Shown here: in pieces, positions 1 to 8,924 of the stretch
Layout: every line of letters begins with the position of its first letter
How positions within the stretch are numbered: the first letter of the stretch is position 1
Assembly (NCBI RefSeq): GCF_004216755.1
Contig: NZ_SGWZ01000008.1
Location: forward strand, 1-64,000
Length of the DNA: 64,000 nucleotides
DNA from: Kerstersia gyiorum
GTDB taxonomy: Bacteria > Pseudomonadota > Gammaproteobacteria > Burkholderiales > Burkholderiaceae_B
Direction of reading: 5' to 3'
Notes under the pieces: generated by a model
Told to the model about the DNA's origin: nothing
What the model saw: the letters and a program-made list of their open reading frames with translations, nothing else
Databases searched by the model: none
Made by a program: the position numbers and the translations under genes

Positions 1-175
1 AGAACAGCAGGCAGGGCTGCTGGCAGCACTACGAACGAGGATGCTGGACGAGACATATTGCCTCCTGGCAGGGCGAACAGGCATAGCCTAATGCCGGCAG
101 GGGGCAAGCGGGTGTCATGTGTGACCGAACGAGCACGCTATTCGGGCAGGCTGCTAAGCGCTGGGGCCGCCACTT

Positions 176-1219
176 TCAGTAGTCGGATTCCAGAATGCGT
201 GCAGGTGGCGCTGCGCCGGGGGGCAGGGGCTCGGGGCGGATGGCTGGCAGGCTGGTGACCAGGATGGTCGTGCCCGGCTTCAGGACGCTGTAGAGCTGTT
301 GCATGAATTCGGGGGGCGCCTTGATGCCGTCTTCCAGCGTCTGCAAGGCTGGCGGATTACCCAGCAGCGCATAGCTGGTCCAGTGATGGCGCTGGCGCTG
401 CGGGTCCAGCGGGCTGGGCTCGTTGAGGATTTCCTCTCCCATGACCAGCAGCAAGGTGCCTTCGAAACGTGCTTCCGGCGCAGCCACCAGCGGTGCGGCG
501 CCGATGACGATGCCGTCGCGCAGGACATAGACGCGCTGTTCGGCCAGGCTTGCCAGGACATTGACGGGCCCGGAATCGGGGGCGAGACTGGGGTCCCAGA
601 ATTCGCCGCTTTCGAAACTGGCGACCAGCGCAGCCGGCAACTGGGACGGATCACTGGAAACCGGCGCCAGCAACGCGGGATAGGCAATGGCGGCCGGGTT
701 CACCTTGGCATTGCTGACCACCACGGTATCGCCGCGCCGTGTTTCAGAGAACAGTTTCTGCGCGAATTTGTGGGGCAGCCGGACGCAGCCGTGCGAGGCC
801 GGGTAGCCCGGCAGAGAGCCGCCGTGCAGGGCGATGCCATCCCAGGTCAGCCGCTGCATGTAGGGCATGGGCGCGTTGTTGTACAGGTTGGAGCGGTGAT
901 CCTTGGATTTTTGCAGGATGGTGAAGACGCCTGTTGGCGTTTCATGGCCTTCCTTGCCGGAGCTGATGGTGGAGGCAGCAATGGCGATGCCGTTGCGGTA
1001 GACATAGAGACGCTGTTCATCCAGGCTGACCAGGACGATCAGCGGGCCTGCTGGCGCGATTTCCGGGTGCCAGTAGAAGTCTCCTGGGCGCAATTGCGGT
1101 TTGCCGGCCGGTACGGTGCCGGGCGCGGCGGCGAATACCGAGCCAATCGGCAACAGGGAAACCAGGCCGAGCGCGGCGGCCTGGGCGAGAAGTCGGCGGC
1201 GTTGCGGTGTCTTGTCCAT
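176..1219 (-). CDS. L,D-transpeptidase with a duplicated, degenerate second YkuD-like domain
   Basis: Exported enzyme of 347 residues predicted to cross-link peptidoglycan or attach proteins to it. The N-terminus has three arginines (7-9) before a hydrophobic stretch ending near Ala30, a Tat-like or Sec signal. Residues about 59-168 form a YkuD domain with His132 and the catalytic SHGC box (Ser142, His143, Gly144, Cys145) followed by Arg147. Residues about 217-323 repeat the start of the same domain (LASLAEQRVYVLRDG against LVSLDEQRLYVYRNG) but have no SHGC box, so this copy should be inactive. It stands alone, with no obvious partner gene. The family assignment is firm; the physiological substrate is unknown. 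Confidence 0.9.
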   Translation of the reverse strand: MDKTPQRRRLLAQAAALGLVSLLPIGSVFAAAPGTVPAGKPQLRPGDFYWHPEIAPAGPLIVLVSLDEQRLYVYRNGIAIAASTISSGKEGHETPTGVFTILQKSKDHRSNLYNNAPMPYMQRLTWDGIALHGGSLPGYPASHGCVRLPHKFAQKLFSETRRGDTVVVSNAKVNPAAIAYPALLAPVSSDPSQLPAALVASFESGEFWDPSLAPDSGPVNVLASLAEQRVYVLRDGIVIGAAPLVAAPEARFEGTLLLVMGEEILNEPSPLDPQRQRHHWTSYALLGNPPALQTLEDGIKAPPEFMQQLYSVLKPGTTILVTSLPAIRPEPLPPGAAPPARILESDY

Positions 1220-1778
1220 GGCGACAAGCCTAGCATGAGGAAAAAGGTTATTGGAGGCCTGTCTGTATCAGACTATGATGCCCGGCCGCGACAGACCGGT
1301 GCGGGATTTGGCCCGGGCTGGCAGTAAGGTTGCCAGTTCATTTGCCGAGCAGGCAACCATGCGCTAGATTAATGGATTCGGCATGAGCGGCGTCGTAAAA
1401 TCCGTCATCCGGTTTCTTGCCTGATCCTGTCGCTAACTTCCTTGTCCATGCACCGTTTGCACCGGATTGCGCGGATTGTCCGGAAAAGTTGGGTTTTGTG
1501 CGCGGCCCTTGGCGCGTTTGCACGAAAACGCCGGAACGCAGGCGTGACAGGTGGCCTGAAGGTGTCTGTTACTGGCCTGAGGTCGGTGCCAGGACAGCCA
1601 TTGGATGGCTGAGGGGGGCTGAAGGGCGGGCAGCAAGGCAAGAACACACAGGTACGGCAGCTTGCCGCACCCGTAGTAACCGATGTTTTGATGTCAGTGC
1701 GCATCCTGGAAGCGAGCAGCGTATCCGCCAGGCCGTACGCGGTATCAAGGAAATGTTTCGCAAGGATGGTCTGTTGAG
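1220..1778. other. Intergenic region, no supportable gene
   Basis: This 559-bp stretch separates the divergent L,D-transpeptidase and hom. Short open frames cross it on both strands, but their translations are rich in Arg, Cys and Trp, resemble no family, and lack ribosome binding sites. There are overlapping short inverted repeats at 1318-1358 (GGTTGCC/GGCAACC and TTGCC/GGCAA) that could form alternative hairpins. I could not identify a promoter or a riboswitch with confidence. The promoters of both flanking genes presumably lie here. Confidence 0.5.
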
Positions 1779-3080
1779 ATGAAACCAATAAAAGTCGGCC
1801 TGCTGGGCCTGGGAGTGGTGGGCGGCGGCGTCTGGGATGTCCTGCGCCGCAATGGCGAGGAAATCTCGCGCCGGGCAGGGCGCCGCATTGAAGTGGCGGC
1901 GATTGCCGTGCGCGATGTGGCCAAGGCCCGTGCCCGGGTCGATGGTGACGTGACGGTGACTGCCGATCCCTACGCCGTCGTACGCGACCCCGCGATCGAC
2001 ATCGTGGTCGAGCTCATCGGCGGTTCCACGCTCACACGTGAGCTGGTGCTGGAAGCCATCGCACAGGGCAAGCATGTCGTCACGGCCAACAAGGCCTTGC
2101 TGGCCGTGCATGGCAACGAAATTTTCGCTGCCGCGTCCAAGCGCGGCGTGATGGTGACCTTCGAGGCCGCCGTCGCTGGGGGCATCCCCATCATCAAGGC
2201 GATTCGCGAAGGCCTGACCGCCAACCGCATCGGCTGGTTGGCCGGCATCATCAACGGCACGACCAACTTCATCCTGTCCGAAATGCGCAGCAAGGGCCTG
2301 CCTTTCGCGACCGTGTTGGCCGAGGCGCAGCGCCTGGGCTATGCCGAAGCCGACCCCACCTTCGACGTCGAAGGCGTGGATGCCGCGCACAAACTGACCT
2401 TGCTGGCGTCGCTGGCGTTCGGGGTGCCGGTGCAGTTCGACAAGGCGCACATCGAAGGCATCAGCAAGCTGGAGCAGGAAGACATCGTCCATGCAGAGCG
2501 CCTGGGCTACCGCATCAAGCTGCTGGGTGTGACGCGCCGCCGTGCCGATGGCATCGAATTGCGTGTGCATCCCGCCCTGGTGCCGGCGCAACGGCTGCTG
2601 GCCAATGTCGAGGGCGCGATGAATGCAGTACTGGTCTGGGGCGATGCCGTGGGCGCGACGCTTTATTACGGCCAGGGCGCAGGCGCGGAACCCACGGCGT
2701 CTGCCGTGATTGCCGACCTGGTCGACGTGACCCGCCTGCATACCGCAGACCCTCACAACCGTGTGCCGCACCTGGCCTTCCAGCCCGATGCGCTGTCCGA
2801 TCTGCCCATTCTGCCGATCAGCGAAGTCCATACCGCTTATTATTTGCGCCTGAAGGTGCAGGATCAGCCGGGTGTGCTGGCCGATATCGCCGGTATCCTG
2901 TCGCGCGCAGGCATCTCCATCGGCTCCATGATCCAGGAACCGGCGGAAGATGGCGCAACCATTATCTTCCTGACGCATGAAGCGGTGGAACGCAATGTGG
3001 ATGAGGCCATCGCCAGCATCGAACAACTGCCCTTCGTGCATTCCCGCGTGACTCGCCTGCGCCTGGAAAACCTGAAATGA
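1779..3080 (+). CDS. hom: Homoserine dehydrogenase
   Basis: Reduces aspartate semialdehyde to homoserine, the branch point to threonine and methionine. At 433 residues it is the usual length of the monofunctional enzyme. The Rossmann motif GLGVVGGG is at residues 10-17, the active-site region includes TANKALLA near residue 104, and a C-terminal ACT domain (about 350-427, LKVQDQPGVLADIAGILSRA) points to feedback control by threonine. The start MKPIKVGLLGLG matches the family. Its stop overlaps the thrC start by ATGA, indicating translational coupling. Confidence 0.97.
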   Translation: MKPIKVGLLGLGVVGGGVWDVLRRNGEEISRRAGRRIEVAAIAVRDVAKARARVDGDVTVTADPYAVVRDPAIDIVVELIGGSTLTRELVLEAIAQGKHVVTANKALLAVHGNEIFAAASKRGVMVTFEAAVAGGIPIIKAIREGLTANRIGWLAGIINGTTNFILSEMRSKGLPFATVLAEAQRLGYAEADPTFDVEGVDAAHKLTLLASLAFGVPVQFDKAHIEGISKLEQEDIVHAERLGYRIKLLGVTRRRADGIELRVHPALVPAQRLLANVEGAMNAVLVWGDAVGATLYYGQGAGAEPTASAVIADLVDVTRLHTADPHNRVPHLAFQPDALSDLPILPISEVHTAYYLRLKVQDQPGVLADIAGILSRAGISIGSMIQEPAEDGATIIFLTHEAVERNVDEAIASIEQLPFVHSRVTRLRLENLK

Positions 3081-4486
3081 AATATATCTCTACCCGTGGC
3101 GGCATGGCGCCGCAAAGCTTTTCTGACATCCTGCTTGAAGGCCTGGCGCCGGACGGCGGGCTGGCCATTCCCGAGCAATTGCCGCGCCTTGACGCGGATA
3201 CGCTGGAATCCTGGCGTGGTCTGTCCTACCCGGCGCTGGCCGTCAAGGTGCTGGGTCTGTTTGCCGACGACATTCCGGTCGCTGAACTGGAACGCCTGGT
3301 GCACGCTGCCTATGCGCCTGGCGTGTTTGCCGATGATGAAGTCGTGCCCTTGCGTCCGTTGAGTGAAGGCATTTCCCTGTTGGGCCTGTCCGAAGGGCCG
3401 ACGCTGGCCTTCAAGGACATGGCCATGCAGTTCCTGGGCCAGGTGTTCGAGTATGTGCTGACCCAGCGCGGCACCACGCTCAATATTCTGGGAGCGACTT
3501 CCGGCGACACGGGCTCTGCTGCCGAATACGCCTTGCGCGGCAAGCGCGGCGTGCAGGTGTTCATGCTGTCGCCGCATGGCCGCATGAGCGCCTTTCAGCG
3601 TGCGCAGATGTTCTCGCTGCAGGACGCCAACATTCACAACATTGCCGTCAATGGCGTGTTTGATGATTGCCAGGATATCGTCAAGGCCCTGGCCGGCGAT
3701 CTGGAGTTCAAGTCCAAGTATCGCCTGGGAGCGGTGAACTCGATCAACTGGGCGCGCATCGCTGCCCAGGTGGTGTATTACTTCCATGGCTGGCTCAAGG
3801 CAACGAGTGGCCCCGGCCAGCAGGTTTCGTTTGCCGTGCCGTCGGGCAATTTCGGCAACGTGCTGTCGGGCCACATCGCCCGCAGCATGGGCCTGCCGGT
3901 GCGTCGCCTGGTGGTGGCGACCAACGAAAACAACGTGCTGGAAGAGTTTTTCCGCTCTGGCATCTACCGTCCGCGCGACGCCGTCCATACCTACAAGACG
4001 TCCAGCCCGTCCATGGATATTTCGCGCGCGTCGAATTTCGAGCGCTTCGTGTTCGATCTGGTCGGACGTGATGGCGCCCGCGTGGCGGATCTCTGGCGCG
4101 AACTGGCCAAGACCGGCCAGTTCGACCTGTCGGCGGAACTGCCGCGCTTTGAGTCCGAATATGGTTTCGTGGCCGGTGCCAGCTCGCATGGCGACCGTCT
4201 GTCCACGATCCGCAGCGTTTTCTCTGCCGATGGTCTGATGATAGATCCGCACACGGCCGATGGCCTGCACGTGGCACGCCAGTATGTGGAGCCAGGCATT
4301 CCCATGCTGGTGCTGGAAACGGCGCTGCCTGCCAAGTTTTCGGAAACGCTGGAAGAAGCCCTGGGCCGCAGCGCGCCGCTGCCGCCCGCGCTGGCCGATC
4401 TGGAAAACCGCCCGCAGCGTGTCGATGTGCTGGACAACGACGCCGAGGCAGTGCGCCAGTACGTGATGGCGCGCGCGCAGCTGTAA
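3077..4486 (+). CDS. thrC: Threonine synthase
   Basis: PLP-dependent enzyme converting O-phosphohomoserine to threonine, the last step of the pathway started by the preceding hom gene. 469 residues, typical of the longer proteobacterial class. The N-terminus MKYISTRGG is characteristic. The PLP lysine is Lys113 in LAFKDMAMQFLG, and the phosphate-binding stretch ATSGDTGSAA lies near residue 140. It overlaps hom by 4 bp and is followed by a strong intrinsic terminator, so hom-thrC is a two-gene operon. Confidence 0.97.
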   Translation: MKYISTRGGMAPQSFSDILLEGLAPDGGLAIPEQLPRLDADTLESWRGLSYPALAVKVLGLFADDIPVAELERLVHAAYAPGVFADDEVVPLRPLSEGISLLGLSEGPTLAFKDMAMQFLGQVFEYVLTQRGTTLNILGATSGDTGSAAEYALRGKRGVQVFMLSPHGRMSAFQRAQMFSLQDANIHNIAVNGVFDDCQDIVKALAGDLEFKSKYRLGAVNSINWARIAAQVVYYFHGWLKATSGPGQQVSFAVPSGNFGNVLSGHIARSMGLPVRRLVVATNENNVLEEFFRSGIYRPRDAVHTYKTSSPSMDISRASNFERFVFDLVGRDGARVADLWRELAKTGQFDLSAELPRFESEYGFVAGASSHGDRLSTIRSVFSADGLMIDPHTADGLHVARQYVEPGIPMLVLETALPAKFSETLEEALGRSAPLPPALADLENRPQRVDVLDNDAEAVRQYVMARAQL

Positions 4487-4537
4487 ACCGGATTCCGGCA
4501 GACCTCCGGGCGGCCCTATGGCTGGCCGGGATGAAAG

Positions 4538-4576
4538 AAATCTCCTGGGGACAGTTTGTTCTCAGGAGATTTTTTT
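4538..4576 (+). terminator. Rho-independent terminator of hom-thrC
   Basis: Perfect 10-bp inverted repeat AAATCTCCTG (4538-4547) / CAGGAGATTT (4563-4572) with a 15-nt loop, followed by a run of T to 4576. It lies about 50 bp after the thrC stop. The A-rich left arm makes it usable in the minus direction as well, where it would face the converging hpnE transcript. Confidence 0.85.
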
Positions 4577-4662
4577 ATGTCCCGGAGGTGGCATTCGGCT
4601 TGCCCGCGCAATGGCGGCACAGGCGGCGCGAATATCGGGGTGGCTGGCGCCCGGAATCGCTT

Positions 4663-6069
4663 TCAGGCCATGCGCAGCAGGCGCCTGGCGGCTTCCTGGC
4701 CGCTGCGCACTGCGCCTTCCAGTACCCCGGGGTAGCCGGTGTCGGTCCAGTCTCCTGCCAGGTACAGTCCGGGCCAGGGGCTGACGGCCCCAGGGCGAGC
4801 CAGGCCTGGACGGGCACTGAAGGTCGCGCGTTTTTCCACCACCAAGGCATGGGCCAGCGTGGCGGGCGGTGCCGCAGGCGCGGGCTGCCCGATGCGGGAT
4901 GAGGTAGTGCGAGCCTGCCACTGCCGGCGCCACTGGGCATCCATGGCTTGCGCCAGGGCTTCCCGGCCTGCTTCCAGGAAGGGGCCGGCGACGCTGCCGA
5001 CGATGCTGAGTTCGCCGCATTCGGGCCTGCCGGTCAGGTTGGCCCTGTCGAAGATCCAATGGCCGGGTTGGCGGCCATCCTGGTCGTCCAGCTGCATCAT
5101 CGGGAAGGGCAGTTGCCAGGGGGCGGCCAGTTTCAGGTTCAGGGTGGCGATCGCCTCGAAATCGAAAACCGCCAGGGTTTGCAACAGGCGTGCCGAGCCT
5201 GGCCTGCCAGGCAGGGGATGGAGCAGGCGGGCCGCCTGTGGCGGGGGCACAGCCAGGATCAGGGCGTCGTAGGGCGCGCCGGTTTCATGTCCGCCGGCGG
5301 GCGCGGCATCGTCGGTGTGGGCGCTCGCACGCAGGAGCCGCCAGCCGTCAGGCGTGTGCTCGATGGCCGTGATTGCGTTGCCGGGCCGCCAGTCTACCTG
5401 GCGGATGGCGGCATCCGGCCAGAGCTCGCCCAGGTCGCAGCCGGGCAGCAGCAGGTCACTGGCCTGGCGTTCCTCAGCAAGCCCATCACGTAGAATTCTG
5501 GCGAAAAGGGCGGCGCTGGCCTGTTGCACGGGGGTATTCAGGGCCGCCAGACAGAGCGGATGCCAGAGGCGTTGCCGCAGTTCGCTGCCTTGGCGCAGGC
5601 GCGCCAGCAATTGGTCGACACTCCATTCGATGGGAACCTGCCAGCCCCAGCGCCGCAGCGCCAGCATCAGGCGCACGGCCTGCCCGCGGGCGGCCAGGCT
5701 CAGTCCCCGGGCGCTGGCCAGCGCCAGGATGACATTCAGCGGGGCGGGCCAGCGCCCGGGGGCGTGCAGCCGGAAATGGCCATCCAGGCTTTCCAGATGC
5801 AGGGGGTAGCGGTGCAGGCGTGCCCGCTGGCTGTTGGCAGTTTGGCTGGCCAGGTGTTCGATCAGCGCCAGGCTGTCGCGATAGGCGCCCAGCAGGATGT
5901 GCTGGCCGTTGTCCAGACCGGCCGGAAAGTCCGGATGGTCGATGCGGCGGGCCCGTCCGCCAGGCCGGGGGCCGGCCTCGAAGACGCTGACATGCGCGAC
6001 GCCGGCCTGGCGTAACGTCAGAGCTGCCGACAGCCCGGCCCAACCGCCGCCGACGACGGCGACCTTCAT
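4663..6069 (-). CDS. hpnE: Hydroxysqualene dehydroxylase (squalene-associated FAD-dependent desaturase)
   Basis: FAD flavoprotein of the amine oxidase/phytoene desaturase superfamily, 468 residues, proposed to reduce hydroxysqualene to squalene. The dinucleotide-binding motif GGGWAGLSAALTLRQ is at residues 7-21, followed by FEAGPRPGGRAR, and a C-terminal FAD signature LYLAGDWTDTGYPGVLEGAVRSG. The gene start overlaps the hpnD stop by 4 bp. Position in an hpnC-hpnD-hpnE operon fixes the assignment. No squalene-hopene cyclase follows, so the fate of the squalene is not visible here. Confidence 0.92.
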   Translation of the reverse strand: MKVAVVGGGWAGLSAALTLRQAGVAHVSVFEAGPRPGGRARRIDHPDFPAGLDNGQHILLGAYRDSLALIEHLASQTANSQRARLHRYPLHLESLDGHFRLHAPGRWPAPLNVILALASARGLSLAARGQAVRLMLALRRWGWQVPIEWSVDQLLARLRQGSELRQRLWHPLCLAALNTPVQQASAALFARILRDGLAEERQASDLLLPGCDLGELWPDAAIRQVDWRPGNAITAIEHTPDGWRLLRASAHTDDAAPAGGHETGAPYDALILAVPPPQAARLLHPLPGRPGSARLLQTLAVFDFEAIATLNLKLAAPWQLPFPMMQLDDQDGRQPGHWIFDRANLTGRPECGELSIVGSVAGPFLEAGREALAQAMDAQWRRQWQARTTSSRIGQPAPAAPPATLAHALVVEKRATFSARPGLARPGAVSPWPGLYLAGDWTDTGYPGVLEGAVRSGQEAARRLLRMA

Positions 6070-6938
6070 GATTGCAGCTTGCGCAACCGGCGGATGAGCC
6101 GCTTGCCGCCGCCGACCCAGGTACTCCAGGCCAGCCAGAGCTTGCGCAGGGGCGTCAGGGAAATGCGCTGGTGCAGCACTTGCCAGTTGTCGCGTTCCAG
6201 TTCTTCGAGCAGCGCATGGTAGATGGCGGCCATGAGCAGGCCGGGGCGTTGCGCACGCCGGTCGCTTTCGGGCAGTGCCTCCACCGCTTCGCGGTAGAAC
6301 TGGCGTGCCCGGGCGGCTTCGAAGCGCATCAGCTGGCGGAATTCCTCGGTTTCGTTGCCATTGAGGATGTCCGCCGCGCGCACGCCGTGCTGCTGCATGT
6401 CGTTGATGGGCAGGTAGATGCGGCCGCGCCTGGCGTCGTCGCCCACGTCGCGCAGGATATTGGTGAGCTGGAAGGCCAGCCCGAGTTTTTCCGCATAGAC
6501 CAGGGTGGATGGATCTTGATAGCCGAAGATTCCCGCCGAGAGTTCACCGACGACGCCGGCGGCGTGCCAACAGTATTTGCGCAGCCCGGCCCAGTCCAGA
6601 TAACGGTTCTGGTCCAGGTCCATCTCCATGCCGTCGACAATCGCTTCCAGGCGCGTCTGGTCGATGTTGTAGGGCTGCAGGTGGGGCTGCAGCGCCTTTG
6701 TGACAGGGTGGTCAGGCTTGCCGTCGTACATGGCGGCAAGCTGGGTGCGCCACCATCCCAGCTTGACCCGGGCCAGGCCAGGGTCGCTGACTTCATCGAC
6801 CACATCGTCCAGTTCGCGGCATAGCGCATACAGCGCAATGATGGCGCGGCGCCGTTCCGGCGGCAGGAACAGGAAGGCGTAATAGAAGCTGGAGCCGCTG
6901 CGCGCGGCCTTGTCCTGGCAGTATTCGTCGGGTGTCAT
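6066..6938 (-). CDS. hpnD: Presqualene diphosphate synthase
   Basis: Trans-isoprenyl diphosphate synthase of the squalene/phytoene synthase family, 290 residues. It condenses two farnesyl diphosphates to presqualene diphosphate. Both Mg2+-binding aspartate-rich motifs are present: DDVVDE at 44-49 and DVGDDARRGRIYLP near 165-178. It overlaps hpnC upstream and hpnE downstream by 4 bp each, so the three proteins are translationally coupled. The second family member (hpnC) next door distinguishes this from a single-gene squalene synthase. Confidence 0.93.
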   Translation of the reverse strand: MTPDEYCQDKAARSGSSFYYAFLFLPPERRRAIIALYALCRELDDVVDEVSDPGLARVKLGWWRTQLAAMYDGKPDHPVTKALQPHLQPYNIDQTRLEAIVDGMEMDLDQNRYLDWAGLRKYCWHAAGVVGELSAGIFGYQDPSTLVYAEKLGLAFQLTNILRDVGDDARRGRIYLPINDMQQHGVRAADILNGNETEEFRQLMRFEAARARQFYREAVEALPESDRRAQRPGLLMAAIYHALLEELERDNWQVLHQRISLTPLRKLWLAWSTWVGGGKRLIRRLRKLQS

Positions 6939-7771
6939 GGTGCTAGGGTACGCCAGAACATGAGGGCCCAGTCACGGGCACCCAGAACGGGACGATGATC
7001 GAAAACATTGCCGCGCGCGGCATCTACGCGCTCAAGTATACGTAGACCGCCTTGTATGACCAGTCGCAATTCCCAGCCGATGCGCCCGCCCAGGGTGCGT
7101 GGCAAGGGTGCGCCGGCCTGCAGCAGGCGGCGTGCCCTGGCAGTCTGTCCGGCCATCAGGGCCTGCCAGACAGGCAGGTTGCGCTGTTCCGGCAGCGCGC
7201 GCACGGCGCGGTCTGTCAGGCCATGGGCGGCCAGTTCGTCAAGTGGAATATAGAGCCGGCCCCGGTCCCAGTCGATGGCGACGTCCTGGCAGAAATTGGT
7301 CAATTGCAGTCCGGTGCAGATGGCATCGGCCTGAGCCAGCGCGGTGGCGTCTCCCGGATGGCGATAGAGCCCAAGCATCAGGCGGCCGACCGGATTGGCA
7401 GAGCGCCTGCAGTAATCCAGCAGGGCCGCTTGCGTACCATACCGCAGCGTACAGACATCCTGTTCGAAGGCGGATAGCAGGTCGTGGCAGGCCTGCCATG
7501 GCAGGTGGTGCTCGGTCATGGCCTGCGCCAGCGGCTGAAAGATTGGGGCCAGGGGCGCAGGCACCTGTTCCACCTGCCCGCGTTCACAGGCGGATAACGC
7601 CTGGCTGTAGGCATGCAGGGCAGCTCGCCGTTCATCGGCGGACGCCTGGCCTTCGTCGGCGATATCGTCGGCGCTGCGTGCGAAGCGATAGATCGCCCGC
7701 ACGGCCGGGCGCAATCGGCGCGGCAGCAGCAGGGATGCGACGGGAAAGTTTTCGTAATGTCCGACAGCCAT
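6935..7771 (-). CDS. hpnC: Hydroxysqualene synthase
   Basis: Second squalene/phytoene-synthase-family protein of the hpnCDE set, converting presqualene diphosphate to hydroxysqualene. I place the start at the Met of MAVGHYENFPVASLLLP (7771), giving 278 residues and the canonical HpnC N-terminus. The open frame continues upstream to 7879, but the extra 36 residues are unlike the family. Motifs: DDIADE at 35-40 and NFCQDVAIDWDRGRLYIPLDE. It is first in the operon, divergent from fghA. The ribosome binding site is weak. Confidence 0.92.
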   Translation of the reverse strand: MAVGHYENFPVASLLLPRRLRPAVRAIYRFARSADDIADEGQASADERRAALHAYSQALSACERGQVEQVPAPLAPIFQPLAQAMTEHHLPWQACHDLLSAFEQDVCTLRYGTQAALLDYCRRSANPVGRLMLGLYRHPGDATALAQADAICTGLQLTNFCQDVAIDWDRGRLYIPLDELAAHGLTDRAVRALPEQRNLPVWQALMAGQTARARRLLQAGAPLPRTLGGRIGWELRLVIQGGLRILERVDAARGNVFDHRPVLGARDWALMFWRTLAP

Positions 7772-7784
7772 GGGCAGGTACAGG

Positions 7785-7804
7785 GGCGCTACATAGGCGC
7801 TACA
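7785..7804. repeat. Tandem 9-bp direct repeat upstream of hpnC
   Basis: GGCGCTACA occurs at 7785-7793 and again at 7796-7804, an 11-bp period (about one helical turn). It lies 14-33 bp before the chosen hpnC start, in the hpnC/fghA divergent region. It could be an operator half-site pair or chance; no protein can be named. Confidence 0.35.
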
Positions 7805-7943
7805 GGGAGCAGGATAGGGCGCGGCAGCGCGATATTGTACCGGCTGGCGCCAATCGCCCCTAGGGCATGCAGCGAACAAGGCGACACTATCCCCTTTGGC
7901 AACTGCGGTACTATCCTGCCGAAGATGAAAACCGGAGGAAGAT

Positions 7944-8801
7944 ATGTCCGACCTGGAGTTGTTGTCGCAGCATCGCGCCTTCGAGGGCAGCCAACGCTAT
8001 TACCGTCATGCCTCGGCGGAAATCGGCCTGCCGATGCGCTTTTCCGTGTATCTGCCGCCGCAGGCGGCAGCCGGCGGCAAATTGCCCGTCCTGTTCTTCC
8101 TGGCGGGGCTGACCTGCACGGAGGAAACCTTCATGATCAAGGCGGGCGCACAGCGCCTGGCAGCCCAGGCCGGCATCATCCTGGTGACGCCGGATACGAG
8201 TCCGCGCGGCGCAGGCGTGCCGGGCGAGGACGATAGCTGGGATTTCGGCACCGGGGCGGGGTTCTACCTGGACGCGACCCAGGCGCCGTGGTCCGCGCAT
8301 TACCGTATGGACAGCTATATCGTGAAGGAACTGGTGCCATTAGTGCAGCAGCAGTTCAATGGCGATCCCGCACGTATGGGTATTTTCGGGCATTCCATGG
8401 GCGGCCATGGCGCGTTGGTGCTGGCCTTGCGTAATCCTGGCGTGTTTCGCTCCGTGTCGGCCTTCGCGCCGGTGGCTGCGCCTTCTCAATGCCCTTGGGG
8501 GCACAAGGCGCTGGGCGCCTATCTGGGCGAGGACCGCTCCGCCTGGGCGCGCTACGATGCGACAGAACTGATCCGTGCCGCAGGCCGCAGCGTGTTTCCC
8601 GAAGGTATCCTGATCGACCAGGGCACGGAGGACGGCTTCCTGCAGGAGCAACTCCATCCTCACCTGTTCGAGCAGGCCTGCGCCGAGGCTGGCCAGCCCT
8701 TGGTGTTGAACCGGCGCGAGGGTTATGACCACGGCTACTATTTCATTTCCACTTTCATTGACGGCCATATGGCGCATCATGCGCGCGTCCTGGCTGGCTG
8801 A
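7944..8801 (+). CDS. fghA: S-formylglutathione hydrolase
   Basis: Esterase-D family serine hydrolase, 285 residues, releasing formate from S-formylglutathione in glutathione-dependent formaldehyde detoxification. The nucleophile Ser151 is in GHSMGGHGAL. Acid and base are likely the Asp in DQGTEDGFL (225 or 230) and His263 in YDHGYYF. A good ribosome binding site GGAGGA precedes the ATG. The usual partner, class III alcohol dehydrogenase, is not adjacent. Cytoplasmic. Confidence 0.95.
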   Translation: MSDLELLSQHRAFEGSQRYYRHASAEIGLPMRFSVYLPPQAAAGGKLPVLFFLAGLTCTEETFMIKAGAQRLAAQAGIILVTPDTSPRGAGVPGEDDSWDFGTGAGFYLDATQAPWSAHYRMDSYIVKELVPLVQQQFNGDPARMGIFGHSMGGHGALVLALRNPGVFRSVSAFAPVAAPSQCPWGHKALGAYLGEDRSAWARYDATELIRAAGRSVFPEGILIDQGTEDGFLQEQLHPHLFEQACAEAGQPLVLNRREGYDHGYYFISTFIDGHMAHHARVLAG

Positions 8802-8924
8802 GGATGGCGGTCCGGCACGCCGCCGGCGGCTGCCGCCTCTCGCCGCGCGGCGGCCAGGGAATAGAATGATGGCGGCACGATAGATGACGACACGACTAAT
8901 GGCGGCGCAAAAAGGAGCGATGCA

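Noticed and set aside
1..175. Window start before the L,D-transpeptidase stop
   Set aside because: No frame, hairpin or RNA gene that I could support.
1417..1782. Possible 121-residue protein upstream of hom
   Set aside because: No similarity, no ribosome binding site, and Cys/Trp/Arg-rich composition typical of random GC-rich DNA.
1569..4270. Long antisense frames over hom and thrC
   Set aside because: Their sense strand encodes clear enzymes with intact motifs; the antisense products are compositionally biased.
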